The translations under genes and the position numbers were made by a program. 64,000 nucleotides of DNA from Diabrotica undecimpunctata (lineage: Eukaryota > Arthropoda > Insecta > Coleoptera > Chrysomelidae), in contig NC_092806.1 of the NCBI RefSeq assembly GCF_040954645.1, positions 26,189,644 to 26,253,643 of the forward strand. Reading direction: 5' to 3'. Below are positions 22,337-34,002 of the stretch, in pieces. The notes below the pieces were generated by a model, which was given only the letters and a program-made list of their open reading frames with translations, ran no database searches and had not been told where the DNA came from. Numbering within the stretch: position 1 is the stretch's first letter; the number at the start of each line of letters is the position of its first letter.

Positions 22337-23200
22337 TTAGGCAAATATGGAAATTGCATATTTTACATATAATGCATAAAAAATGCAAAAATGTCAAATT
22401 TTGCATATTTTTATAAAAATGAGCCTAAAGTGCATATAATTTGAAAATTTGGTGTTAACTATATATTTCTATATTCAAACTTACAGATAGCATGAAAATG
22501 CCAATATTTAATTTTGTTTTATAATCAATTGGTATTCAAATTCTTGGTATAGTAACTAATAAAAGACAGCGGCTTATAGTTTGGTTATGTTTTGTCCTGG
22601 AATTAAGGATTTGTGTTTGCCAGTTTATGTCTCTAGGTAAAAATTTTTATTTTGACGGTCAGTTTCACTTGGTTTCACTTTTGTTGTAAAATTGAAGGCG
22701 TAAACAACGTGTATTTCTAATTGTGAATAAATATTGTGCTTTGAAAATGCCGAAAATAAGCAATGTTTCAACTTAGATAAAACCTTATAAAGAGCTATCT
22801 ATGGCTATGGATAAAGTTTATTGCTCATCTTCTTCTTCTTAAAGTGCCTATCCGTTCCGGACGTTGGCGATCATCACGGCTATCTTCATTTTGCTTATTG
22901 CAGCGCGGAACAGTTCAGTGGTAGTCGTGTTATACCACTTTCGCAAATTTTGAAGCCAGGAAACGCGTCTTCTTCCCGGTCCTCTCTTACCATTTACTTT
23001 CCCTTGGAGAATCAGCTGGAGAAGGCCGTAACGTTCTTGATTTCTCATTACATGACCTAGATATTCCAACTTTTTAGTTTTGTATTTTTTGTATTTATAT
23101 TTATTGCTCATGTTGTGGCAAAACCGTAAGTACATACGTATTATTTTTTATTTTATTTTAAAAATTTACACGGTGGTACAAACAAAGATTTTAAAATTGG
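22337..23200 (+). pseudogene. hAT-like element, N-terminal zinc-finger start
   Basis: From 22337 the sequence is rich in TGCATA motifs, as in ends of some insect hAT-like elements. An ATG at 22747 begins MPKISNVST, then a stop, then KPYKELSMAMDKVYCS. After removing the LINE at 22829-23099 together with one 12-bp duplication, the reading goes on as CCGKTVST. This gives a Cys-x-x-Cys pair as in the BED/CGGBP1-like zinc finger found at the start of such transposases. Decays quickly afterwards. Superfamily assignment is an inference. Confidence 0.55.
22829..23099 (-). mobile_element. LINE 3' fragment with exact 12-bp target duplication
   Basis: TTTATTGCTCAT occurs at 22817-22828 and 23100-23111. 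Between them the minus strand encodes KKLEYLGHVMRNQERYGLLQ, LILQGKVNGKRGPGRRRVSW and NTTTTELFRAAISKMKIAV, then a stop and a (GAA)n tail at the left edge. This is the C-terminus of the same LINE family as 7437-7799 and 62610-63115. Strong 5' truncation. Confidence 0.95.
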
Positions 23201-23533
23201 AGATTATGTTTAAGAAAAGTACCGACACAAGGCTAGTTCGCAATAAATCGATGTATTTTTTCTTTTGTCAAGCATTTTTTAATCTCCTTGCGATAAAAAA
23301 TAGGATACCTATTTTAAATTTAAATCATTCAATAGTGTCCTGAAAGGTCGCTTACATTTTTTTTCTAACAATAGCATAGCATTATTAGTAAAATACTGCT
23401 CTAAGCTAAAGTAAAGTCAGTGTCAGAATGTCATATTTGGTAAAATGTGAGATGCGAAAAGCAAACAGTTTCAGAACAATATTCATGGGTTGAGTTTGAT
23501 TGATTTATCTATTACATCACATCTTAATAGTGG

Positions 23534-23795
23534 ACTTTCGTAGCTCAGCGACAAGATACTGGTATCCTAAGCCAAAGCGCACAAGTTCGATTATCGACAC
23601 CAACAATTGCATTTTCATTTCTAAAAATGTCTAACGAGCCTTCACCGTGGTTCGGAGGGCACATAAACCCGTCCGTTCCCTGGGCTAGTTTGCATCGCCA
23701 CTAGCTACTTAAAACAGGGTTAAAGATGCAATTAATGCCGGAATCTTATCGAAAGAATCCCTCCAGCAAAAATGACATACGATATTATTATTGTT
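23534..23795 (+). mobile_element. tRNA-derived SINE
   Basis: A polymerase III A box TAGCTCAGCGACAAGATAC starts at 23541 and a B box AGTTCGATTAT at 23584, 43 bases downstream as in a tRNA. The tRNA-like head is followed by a body with GGTTCGGAGGGCACATAAAC and CCGTCCGTTCCCTGG, resembling a block I recall from arthropod SINEs, and an AT-repeat tail (ATTATTATTG). Non-coding. The exact 5' end and target duplication are not resolved. Confidence 0.8.
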
Positions 23796-25350
23796 ATCCA
23801 GATTGAGAGATGTGGTACACACTTCCTCTGAGGGGAAAATTCATCCTTCCCAGATACCTACAGCATTAAAAGGATTGAGCTCTGGTGGGACTCTTTCCAT
23901 GTTATTGAGGCCTAGATGACTTGGTACGTCGAAGTATTTACCAAAAATTTTCTTAGCCTTCTTTATGTGCAAAAAAAACTGGAGAACTTGTCGGTGATGC
24001 CATTGACACGAGTTGAATAAAAAATTAATATTCCGACTGGGTTAAACTTTCTGAAGTGCGGCTAGCGCAAACAGGAGCTTCGAGGTCACCCAATGCTGGG
24101 TTCAAACTGATCTCAACTCACCCTTTTGACCCTCGACGTATAGGAAGGATCTGTTAACATTTAGCAACCTTCAACTCTCCTTTCATTGGTAAATTTTCCT
24201 GAGGTTTATGGTCGATGAAAAAGCTTATTTTTTAACTTGCGTTTGCTGTCAGGGTTTTTCGGATGACACAAATCGATAATTTGAACATTAATGATCTTTT
24301 CATTATTATGATTCTTTGGCGACTTTAGAATCTTATATCTAGAAAGACATCTCGTAGAGTAGTTCAATCTTCCAATCTATTTCAAAGAACGTCGTCATAT
24401 TCTCTTTTTGTCTCACTAGTTTTATTTTCTTCTTCATTAGTTAACTCTATTAGTGCCTATACCTAAACATCTTTATTAATTTTGTCTTAAAACAGTTTAG
24501 GTGTCACCTTCTGAATATCTTGGTTGTGCCGATTTGCTAGTAACTATGTGACAAATCAATGTCATCATCACTAGAAAGAAAATATTCACTACCAGATGTC
24601 ACATTTTCATCCCTGCTACTCTCTACAAGCTCTGAAAAAATGGTTATTGTCAGACATTGCTAAAAATCCATAAACAAACAATCTTATGAGCAAATGGTGA
24701 CAAAAAACAAACATTTTCAATCAGAAACTGCCAAAAATTAATAAACAAACAAACAATCTTATAAGCAAATATTGACAAAGAAACTTAACATACGAAAACA
24801 AAGTGGTCTTATTATTTTTGTTATTTAAAGACTTTCGCATATAATGTTATGGTTAATTGAGGAAAATTTAGCTACTGAATAGCAATGTCAAACACTTACA
24901 TATTTTCTTATGCTTTGGGTTTTGTAGCTAATTGGAACTCAAGTGTTGGGTAATATCTCGAATAACTTATTTTTGATTTTTAAAAAGCTCTTAACTTTTG
25001 AAGTTCCGTTGTGTTTTTCTGCCTTGTCTTGGCTTGTACACTTTTAAAAATTAAAACAAATACAATAATATGCACTAACTCAAACTTTTACAACAAAAAA
25101 TAACTTACCATGATTAGAAGAATAAGATTTCTAGTCTTTTTCTTTTAACACTAGTTGTAGAATTCGTTTCCCTCTACGTTTCATTATAATTTGTTATTAT
25201 ATTATTTATATTAAAACCGCCTTTTATATGGAATAACTATATTAACCACTGCACAATAATACAATTTTTAAACACAGAACATAGCCTTAAAATGTGACAT
25301 GGCATCCTTGCGTCAACAAAACCTTCTGATTTAGTTAATGGATAAAGGTG
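23796..25350. other. No gene recognised
   Basis: The first ~450 bases (to about 24240) have mixed composition with a GGGTTCAAACTGATC stretch at 24110 that resembles a B box, but I see no matching A box. The remainder is AT-rich without known coding signals. Confidence 0.4.
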
Positions 25351-25354
25351 TAAT

Positions 25355-25770
25355 ATATCACAAATGATGACAGAAAGCCGGAAGTCTTCGAAAGAAAAGT
25401 CATAAGGAAGATATTTGGACCTATTAAACAAAACGGAGTATGAAGATCCAAGTACATTTATGAACTCTACCAACTGCACAAAGAGTCACCGACCTCAGAA
25501 TATTTTAAACTTCAGAGAATTCGATGACCTGTTCATGTAGTAAACATGGAGACCGGAAGTTGCCAAAAAGAGCCGTAGATAGTAAAATGCAGGGTGCAAG
25601 ACCAAAAGGAAGACCACGGAAAAGGTGGGAGGATGAAGTGGCAGCAAACGCGCAAAACTTGCTGGACATGAGAAGATCGTTGGAAATATAGTTTGGAGTT
25701 GTCCAAGGCTCGATTTACCGTATCGCCATTGAAGAGAGAGAAAAATACCACCAATGTAACATAACACCTT
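25355..25770 (+). pseudogene. LINE C-terminal fragment
   Basis: Plus-strand frames encode VFERKVIRKIFGPIKQNGV, YELYQLHKES, MQGARPKGRPRKRWEDEVA (across a shift) and RFTVSPLKREKNTT. These are the FERK.LRKI.GP and GRPRKRW blocks of the LINE family at 20832-21854, but more decayed. No target duplication found. Confidence 0.8.
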
Positions 25771-26433
25771 TATTCACTAAAAATATATATTATATGAGTG
25801 ACATGGTGCCTTTGTCTTCAAACAAATTCTTTAAGACATCATAAATCTTGGATTTATTGTTATTATGAGGTTACATTATATATCAGAAAAGTTCATAAAT
25901 TGCATAAAAGGTCATTTTTTCAAAAAATGTGACATGACTTAAGAAAATGCTTAAAACATATATACCAATAATTTATTCGCAGTCAGTTGTGAATTTAATG
26001 ATAACTTTAAAATCTTACAAAAACAAAAAAAGAAGAAAACTTTCAATTCTCAATAAAAAAACAAATCTTGGGAGGTCTACGCTACTCAGTCTAACGGGTT
26101 GTTGGTTAGGCGCTAAAAACGCTAATAAAATTTTGTTAGGTAGCATTATAAATTGTATGGCACACTAAAATAGGTAATTTAAAATTTCTCTTCTGAAAAA
26201 GCTGCTGTTGCAAAAAACATGTCAAGTCGGCAATAGTCTAGGAACAATAAAGAAATTGTTGGTTTTTTATATTCTGTTTTATTATCAAACAGGAATTTCA
26301 ATCAACTAAGCATAAATTTCAAACATTTATTTCATTTCTTTGACTATAATCATATTCTCAAATTGATTACACATAAGGGAAAAACTCATTTACTGTATAA
26401 TTGGCAACTAAATTCAATATACTGCTTATTTAC
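25771..26433. other. No gene recognised
   Basis: AT-rich. A 73-codon plus-strand ORF at 25947-26168 is Lys/Leu-rich and unrecognised. Confidence 0.4.
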
Positions 26434-26644
26434 AGTGTGTCAATTTTAAAACTTACAATGGGCTATATCTCACAAACAAAAGCTGATATAGAAAAATGCT
26501 TGAAAACGTTGCGATGATAGTAAGGGGGAACTAAAATGACATGAAAGAGAACTCACCTCCATCAACCCCCTAGGCATCACCCACCACAACCAAAAAAGTT
26601 TAAATTGCAAACCCCTACTTGTGATACATCATTGAAAAGATTAT

Positions 26645-26717
26645 CTTCTTCTTCTTCACGTGCCATCTCCGCGGCGGAGGTCGGCAATCATCATAGCTAT
26701 TCGGACTTTTGAGACTT
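26645..26717 (-). mobile_element. 73-bp LINE 3' scrap with target duplication
   Basis: TTGAAAAGATTAT at 26632-26644 and TTGAAAAAGATTAT at 26718-26731 flank it. Minus-strand coding reads VSKVRIAMMIADLRRGDGT, then a stop and a (GAA)n tail. Extreme 5' truncation of the same LINE type as at 22829-23099. Confidence 0.9.
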
Positions 26718-27067
26718 TTGAAAAAGATTATAAACAATGCTATCCAATAGTATAAATAATAGTTATACAGGGTGAAGCAATAATTGTGAAACTTTGGTTT
26801 TAATTGTGAATTTAATATGGTTTTTGTTGATTCCATTGATGACCTGTAAAATTATTGTTTAATAATTATACAGAGTGTTAATATCAGCCTATGACTATCA
26901 CTTACTATGACTTTTGTAGTTGTAATGCCATCTCCCGGACTAATATTTTTAATGATAAGCGCACATCAAACACAAGTTGAAAATAACTGTTTTTTGGGTT
27001 CTGTCAGATTCAATAATTTTTGGTTCATTTGAAAATTTTAAATGTCATTAGTTTTCATTATTTGTAG

Positions 27068-29937
27068 AAGGTATTAGTAGAAGTAAGTGTGAGTACCTTC
27101 AAAAGGTTCTCATTGAAAATAATATCGACGTGGTCGCAATTCAGGAAACACATGTAGAAAACGAAGAACAAATTCTCGCTAGAGGAAGAATTCATGGCTA
27201 TGATTTATTGGGTGCAACTTACCATCCAGCTTATGGAGTAGCAACCTATGTTCGAAACAAAATAGAAAATGCACACGTATGTTCTACATCAGACATAAAT
27301 AACATTCATACGGTTACCATACAAATTGGCGAAATTACTATCAGCAATATTTATAAACCCCTGGCAGTCCTGTGGCCTCCGCATGTTATTCACGCCCACC
27401 CACACCCCTCAGTTTATGTGGGAGATTTCAACAGTCACCATGAACTCTGGAAGTATAGGCAAAGTGATCAAAAGGGCGAGGCTTTGCTAAACTGGAGCGA
27501 AGAGGTTGACACTTATTTAGTCTTTGACGCTAAAGATCAGGGAACTTTTTGATCTGCAGCCTGGAAACGAGAATACAACCCAGACCTATGCTTTGTCTCC
27601 ACAAATGAAAACAATCAACCCCTGGCAACTTCACGTACAGTACTCCCAGATTTTCCACATAGCCAACATAGACCAGTTGTAATAGAAGTTGGCATCAAAA
27701 TACCAATAATAACATCTTTTCCTCGACCTAGGTGGAACTTTAAAAAAGCAGACTGGACAACTTTTACTGAGAGATTGGACAAATATTTGGGATGGATAAC
27801 CCCAACACGTGAAAACTACATGAGATTTGTTGGTGCGGTTATCTCTACAGGATGGGATGAAAAATGTGAGAAATTATATCAAGAATACAACGAAAGCCAA
27901 GTCCGAGAAATTGCGGACGAACTACTGCACAGTTTGGATGCAGCCAGACGACAAAAATGGATGGAAACTGTGGAAAAACTAAACTTTAGTAAATCAAGCA
28001 GAAAAGCATGATCCTTACTTAGAAAACTTGGTAGTAGCAGACACACAACTAGAGATAAAGTACCAATAGTTCCCAACAGAGTGGTCTCCCACATTGTAGC
28101 TACCTCAAGAGCACCTAGAGATCGTGACCACACCACCAAAGTAAAGCAAGAACTAAAACTACTGAAGTCTGAATGCCCGCTTACATCTCAATACACTAAA
28201 GCGTTTACTCTAGAAGAAATTAACTCAGCAATATCAGAAGTTAAGTCTGGAAAGGCACCCGGCTTCGATAAAATTCATCCAGAATTTTTACTTCACTGTG
28301 GCAAATATGCTAGGAAATGGCTGGTTGATTTCTATACAGATATGATAAAATCAGGGGAAATCCCTCACTCACTAAAAAGGGCCTCCATTATAGCCATATT
28401 AAAACCGGGAAAGGCAAATGATCAGCCTCAAAACTACCGACCGATTACACTGCTGAGCTGTATCTATAAACTGTTGAAACGATTAATCTACAACAGAATT
28501 AGTAATAACATATTTGAATTGATACCTATTGAGCAAGCAGGGTTCAGACCTAACCGCAGCTGCACAGATCAGATCCTATACCTAACAACACATATTGAAG
28601 CAAGTTTTCAAAGAAAGCAAAAAACATCCGTTGCTTTCATTGACCTATCAGCTGCATACGACACCGTCTGGAGACAAGGACTAATCTGCAAACTAATCCA
28701 TGCCATCCCGTGTCAAAATATAATTAGACTCATTGATAGCATGCTCACCGACAGACCTTTCCAAGTCACAATGGGCATCTCAAAAAGTGTCCAAATGAAG
28801 CTCAGCAATGGACTGCCACAGGGATCTGTTTTGGCACCCCTACTGTTTAATTTATACATCGCGGACCTACCTAGGACAAATTCGCAGAAATTTGGCTACG
28901 CTGACAACTGGGCCATTGCAGCAAGACATAATAACATGGCAGTTACAGAAACAATACTAACGGATGACCTTGCCATTATGGGAGAATACTTTCGCAAATG
29001 GAGGCTACGGCCTAATGCGACGAAAACCGAAGTGTGCTGTTTCCATCTAAATAATGGCCAAACCAACAAAAAACTGTCCGTTCACTTTGAAGACAGACTA
29101 CTAACTCATAACTCAACACCAAAATATCTTGGAGTGACTCTTGACAGAACTTTAAGTTTTAAAGAACACCTACAAAGAACGGCAGCAAAACTGAAAACGC
29201 GAAATAATATAATCCAAAAGCTATGTGGTACCACATGGGGGTCCTCAGCCTCCGTACTCAGATCATCTGCTATCGGACTTGTATACTCGACAGCTGAATA
29301 TGCTTCCCCAGTATGGCTCAATAGCAAACACACGAAGATTATTGACACCCAATTAAACCAGACAATGGGAATGATTTCATGTACAATTAGACCAACACCC
29401 AACTATTGGCTTCCCATCCTGAGTCACATTCCACCGCCGAAACTACGAAGAAATCACTCCCTTCTCATAGAATATCGAAAAATCCAGTCTAACCATCAAC
29501 TACCCAACCACCATGATAGGCGTGATATCGAAATGAACAGACGGCGCTCCAGATATCCTGTCATGTTAAAGGCCACCTCCTTACACCAGGAACATTTCGA
29601 CCTCACCAACGCTTGGAGAAGACAATGGAAGCGCGACTCACCACTGGAAGCACAGCAAATGGCCTGTATCGATCAGAAACCGCCAGGCTTTGAACTGACC
29701 CGGAGTACATGGACAACGCTGAACAGAATAAGAACAAGAAGCGGTAGATGTGCTGACAGCTTACATAAATAGGGAAAAGCCCTTACTCCGGAGTGTGACT
29801 GTGGTGCGCAACGACAGACCGTCCGTCACATTGTTGAAGAATGCCCCCGAAGGCGGTTCCCTGGAGTTTTTGACGAGTTCCTGAATGCGACCGAAAATGT
29901 TTTAGACTATATTAATGCATTAGATGTTCGTTTGTAA
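27068..29937 (+). pseudogene. LINE endonuclease-reverse transcriptase, three stops, no frameshift
   Basis: One reading frame runs through the whole element, broken only by TGA at 27550, TGA at 28009 and TAG at 29770. Domains in order: AP endonuclease (VVAIQETH with the metal-binding Glu, YVGDFNSHHELW, DFPHSQHRPV), linker, RT (SGKAPGFDKIHPEFL, YRPITLLSCIYKLLKRLI, QAGFRPNRSCTDQ, FIDLSAAYDTVWR, LPQGSVLAPLLFNLYI, GYADNWAIA), thumb (TPKYLGVTLDRTLSF), and a CCHC knuckle (CDCGAQRQTVRHIVEECP). The catalytic box reads YADN: the second Asp is Asn (codon 28906-28908), so RT is doubly dead. No RNase H. Resembles Jockey-type polymerases. Confidence 0.93.
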
Positions 29938-30011
29938 TACTCCATGTAATGTTTTATATTGCTTTTTAAATATGTGTTCTTATTGTATGCCATACGATAA
30001 ATAAATAAAAA
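27068..30011 (+). mobile_element. Jockey-like LINE, 2.9 kb, exact 10-bp target duplication
   Basis: ATTATTTGTA occurs at 27058-27067 and 30012-30021. The body holds nearly the whole ORF2 and a 3' end with ATAAATAAATAAA. The 5' end is truncated at the start of the endonuclease domain, so ORF1 and promoter are missing. Confidence 0.95.
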
Positions 30012-30055
30012 ATTATTTGTACGATCGGTACTGCCATTCAGCTGTAGTTGTCACG

Positions 30056-31085
30056 ATGGTTTACAGTATATCTGCACGCGTGGAGATCATTTTCATATTT
30101 GCCTCCCAGAACCAGTGTTATTTACGAACAGCTCAAATATTTTATAAAAGGCATCCGGACAAAAATGTAAGTCATGTGTACGTCCGCGATTTCGATAAAA
30201 GTTTAGAGAAACGGGATCAGTGCAAAATAAAAAAAAGGATGCCCCAAGATTACAGAATAAAGCATCTCAAATTGATGTCCTTGGAAATTTTGCAATAGAA
30301 CCTACTGCATCAACACGTCAAGTATCTGCAATGACAGGACTCTCACATGAGTCGGTTAGAAAGGTGTTGACATTACATAAGTTTGACCCGTACAAACAAA
30401 AATTCTTCAAGAACTAGGCGATGATGATCCAGACCGACGAATTGAGTTTTGTGAACTCATGACTGAAAGAATTCACGTTGAACCTAGAATGTTAAAAAAT
30501 CTTTATTTCACTGATGAATGTACTTTTATGCTGAATGGTACTGTAAATAAACAAAACTGTCGGTACTGGAGTGATGCGAATCCGCATCGATTCAGAGAAG
30601 GTCACACTCAATATCCTGAAAAAGTGAATGTTTGGGCAGAAATATTAGGCGCTGCTATAATTGGCCCCTTGTTCATACCAGGCAATTTAAACGGCGAGAA
30701 TAATCTCGATATGCTAAGAAACACCATCGAACCTTTAATTGTTCATGAATTAGAGAACCAAAGGGACGATCAAGACAACCTAGATCTAGACGAAGATTTG
30801 CTACACTTCCAACAGGATGGGACACCTCCTTAATATGCAGCTCCAGTTAGGCACTGGTTGGATACTAATTATCCGAAAAAATAGATTGGAAGTAGAGGTC
30901 CTATTGATTGGCCACCGAGGCTATCAGACTTACCGCCACCTGACTTTTTCTATTGGGTTACCTCAAGTGAGTTGTTTATAAAACTCAACCTGCGTCACTT
31001 CGGGAATTGCGCAAGCATGTGGCGCTATTACTAGAACAACATTTGCCAAAGTTTGTGCAGAATTTAAAAATAGGCTGTATAATTG
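30056..31085 (+). pseudogene. Mariner-family transposase, broken
   Basis: Starts MVYSISARVEIIFIF, very like the intact transposase at 3927-4958 (MVYSTAERVEIIEIF). A frameshift near 30220 moves to ASQIDVLGNFAIEPTASTRQ, and another near 30415 leads to the catalytic domain: YFTDECTFMLNGTVN (first Asp), FQQDGTPP (second Asp) followed by a stop, and WPPRLSDLPPPDFF (third Asp). Stops at about 30832 and 30882. It belongs to the element at 26768-31212. Confidence 0.9.
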
Positions 31086-31452
31086 TTTACAAAACAATGG
31101 AACCTACTTTGAACATTTACTTAATTGACATTTTTAACAAATTTGCAGTTTAACAAAAACCCCATTAAATTTTCCATTTAAGCCAAAGGTTCACAATTAT
31201 TGCTTCACCCTCTATAATTATTATTTATACTATTGAATAGCATTTTTTATAGTCTTTTTAACGATGTATCACAAGTAGAGGTTTGGAATTTTTGGTTGTG
31301 GTGAGTGGGGCCTAGAGGGTTGATGGGGGTGAGTTCACTTTCATGTCATTTTAGTTCCACTTTACTATCCTAGAAACAGTTTCACGCATTTTTCGATATC
31401 AGCTTTTGATCGTGAGATGTAGCCCATTGTAAGTTTTAAAATTTACACACTG

Positions 31453-32239
31453 TATATATCCCAACATACTTGTATAATGGCATTAACTAAACGTCTTATG
31501 ATATGAAGTTTAAAATCAATTTCATAATATTTTTCACTGAAATATACAATTTTTTACACCTGAACTTTTTTGGCACATAACTAATGTAGGTTTTCATGAT
31601 TGTTGATTATTGTAACTGGCTTAGAGCGTTTGTACCAGTGTAGATAGCCGCCGATAGGCCATTAATAAACTAGGGTTGATTATCGTTACAACTGTAATGC
31701 GAAGAGAAGAGAAGAGATGGGCCCGTCAGACAAAGATCTAGTCGTAAATCGGCGAACGGCATCAGTAAATACACAGAAAACAATGCGCCGCCGCCGGGTG
31801 AGTGAACCTCTATGACGATCATTGCTGATAACTGCTTCTGCGGTTACGATTCTTTAACATATTTGTTCTTACTCTTGAAAATTATGTTTAGCCATAGCCA
31901 ATACCGTTACCATCTATTTTAAATAATTCGGAAGCTATTCCTGGGTGACATTTTTATTTATTGTTCAACAAGTTATATACTAAATCACATCTGACATTTT
32001 ACATATAATTAGCCAAGTATACGATTTGTCAATTACAGTATAATACAAGTGATATAAAAAGCAAAAATTAGGAAATTACGAGTAATCGGTGTTACCTAGT
32101 GTCTTAATTACACAGCATCAACTTAATATCCACGAGCTTTGTTCTATAAATGTTCTACGAAGTATTTTTTTAACAGAAACAAACAAATAAACTATCTGAG
32201 TGAATAATTAAACACATAAAATTCAAATTATAATTCCAG
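31453..32239. other. No gene recognised
   Basis: Mostly AT-rich. A GC-richer patch at 31620-31860 with GAAGAGAAGAGAAGAGAT and GCGCCGCCGCCGGG has no ORF and no repeat partner that I can see. Confidence 0.4.
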
Positions 32240-32990
32240 AACGTTAACCAAAGTACATAAGAAACGGTTACTATTACGACCAATGATCAGCTCTATTGGA
32301 TCACTGCTACAACCACTGGTTAAATTTCTTGCTGACCAGATACAGCCATATGCAGACTAAGCGGACTCTTATGTTAAGAACGCAAGCCTTTTTATCGATC
32401 GTATAAAGGATGTTACTCTCAGTATGGACACTTGTTACTTAGCTTTAATGTAGTCTTATTATTTATCTGCACAATTAAATTCGGTCATCAAAACCCTAAT
32501 TCCGATATCTAAAAAACTGACAGATAAGGACCATAAGAACGAAGAAGTGCACAAAGTAAAAACAGCGTTAAAAAATGTTTTTTCCACGTTTACATTAGGG
32601 AAGGCACATAAATCCATCCATCTATATTACCATCCGCTAAAACAAACATTGTATTGAAAAGCCAAGGAGTATACAGAATCCCTTGTCATGACTGTGATAA
32701 ATTGTACATCGAACAGGCCAATCGAAGAATACAAGTTAGACGAGAGGAACATAAAAACGACATTGAAAGAAAAGAGAAGACGTTATCCCTAGCACAATAT
32801 TTTATAAACAGAGGGCGTACAATAAACTTAAATGAAACAACGAAACTAGCTGGCTAACATGGAAAATAGGACCAAACATGTAATAAGAAAAGCAATGGAA
32901 ATTAAAAAAACATCAAAAAAATTTAAGTACAAGAGATGATGCCCAAATATTCACTACTGCATGGAAACCAATTCTACAGAAAAGCGTGGA
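32240..32990 (+). pseudogene. Penelope-like element, RT remnant and GIY-YIG endonuclease
   Basis: Plus-strand blocks: PMISSIGSLLQPLVKFLADQ and YVKNASLFIDRIKD (Penelope RT fingers) at 32283-32410, then after loss of the palm, TALKNVFSTFTLGKAH, and at 32660-32857 SQGVYRIPCHDCDKLYIEQ, NRRIQVRREEHKNDIER and SLAQYFINRGRTIN. The last three match the GIY-YIG nuclease of Penelope-like elements (GVYxIP..CxxCxxxYIG, R, then EH). The usual YIGQT reads YIEQA. Stops and deletions make it dead. Confidence 0.82.
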
Positions 32991-33239
32991 AATTTGACCG
33001 TGTGCAGATAAGGGGCGCTGTAAGGTGGTGAGAGACAAGAGACACTGACAAGTAAAAATAACATTATGAATAAGAAATTACAAATGAATAACAAAACCTA
33101 ATTAAAGCTTTGATTGTTGTTTTTTTGTTATTTCAAGAGCAACTTAGTGTGGTTATTAAGAATCACACAAGATCCACAACAAGAATCAACAAGATCCTAT
33201 TTCCTATCTCTCCAATTTAAAAAAGGTCTCGAATTCATT

Positions 33240-34002
33240 CGTTATAAGACCAGTTGATAAATCTGAACTGATCCAAATAATCAGTAGTATCAAAAGCAAA
33301 TCTTACGGTAGTACTGATCGACTATCCATACAAATTTTCCAGTGCCTAAAGACAGCCATTATTATTCCTCTTAATAAGGTGGTGAAAAATCTAATGTGTG
33401 CAACTATAGACCTATTGCCTTACTACCGGTCCTATCCAAAATTATTGAGAGGCATAAAAGCCTGACTTATGTCCTTTCTCGTTAAAATAACATTTTATCA
33501 CAAATTCAGTTTGGCTTTTTATTCAATAAATGTATCAGCCATGCTATGTTTTCTGTACTATATGAGGTCTATCAAGCACTAAACAATAATCTTTACACTG
33601 CCACTGTTTTTTGTGACTATCCCATAGCTTTTGATTGTGTAAATCACGACATTTTGATAAAAAAACTAAATTTCTACGGAATTCGAGGTATTTCTTTGAA
33701 TTGGTTCCAATCTTACTTGAGGAATACGAAACAACTATTTAGGGTAAATGATACTGACTCTAGTCACAAAGGCATTGTATGTTGAGTACCACAAGGTTCA
33801 ATATTGGATCCTCTACTTTTCCCTATCTTTATAAATGACATTACTAACTTAAAAGCGATGAAAAAAAATTTCTTTTTGCTAATGATACCAGTATTATCTG
33901 GAGGAACTTTAATATTGCAACTCTTCATACAATTATAACTTCTGATCTACTTAAAATAAAAACCTGGTCCGACTCTAATTTACTCTCTTTTACTGTGGAT
34001 AA
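33240..34002 (+). pseudogene. CR1-like LINE RT, 5' part before the Gypsy insertion
   Basis: Reads RPVDKSELIQIISSIKSKSY and LSIQIFQCL, then after gaps QFGFLFNKCISHAMFS-type coding, FCDYPIAFDCVNHDILIKKL (first catalytic Asp), FYGIRGISLNWFQSYLRNTK, PQGSILDPLLFPIFIND (after a stop at 33783) and FANDTSIIWRN (canonical FADD, second-position change). It ends with LLSFTVDN at the Gypsy target site; the reading goes on at 44007. Confidence 0.87.
33999..34002 (+). repeat. Target duplication ATAA (left) of the Gypsy element
   Basis: ATAA at 33999-34002 and again at 44003-44006 directly flank the LTRs. A 4-bp duplication is typical of Ty3/Gypsy integrases. Confidence 0.93.

Larger units (their letters stand above)
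26768..31212 (+). mobile_element. Mariner-type transposon split by a LINE
   Basis: The tips CAGGGTGAAGCAATAATTGT (26768) and the reverse complement of CACAATTATTGCTTCACCCTC (to 31212) are flanked by TA (26766-26767, 31213-31214). The inverted part is short, about 30 bp, unlike the long-armed mariners elsewhere in the window. The transposase pseudogene lies at 30056-31085. The LINE at 27068-30011 splits the 5' untranslated part. Without the LINE the element would be about 1.5 kb. Confidence 0.9.
26434..31452. mobile_element. Foldback MITE carrying nested elements
   Basis: The arms 26434-26765 and 31215-31452 are inverted copies that start CAGTGTGTCAATTTTAAAAC and are flanked by TA (26432-26433, 31453-31454). 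Without nested DNA the element is about 480 bp and nearly a perfect palindrome. Its centre is a TA, and that TA is where the mariner at 26768-31212 inserted. The left arm also holds a 73-bp LINE scrap. Mariner-like tips and TA duplication suggest a Tc1/mariner-mobilised MITE. Confidence 0.88.

Noticed and set aside
24095..24130. Second tRNA-like B box (GGGTTCAAACT)
   Set aside because: No A box at the expected distance upstream.
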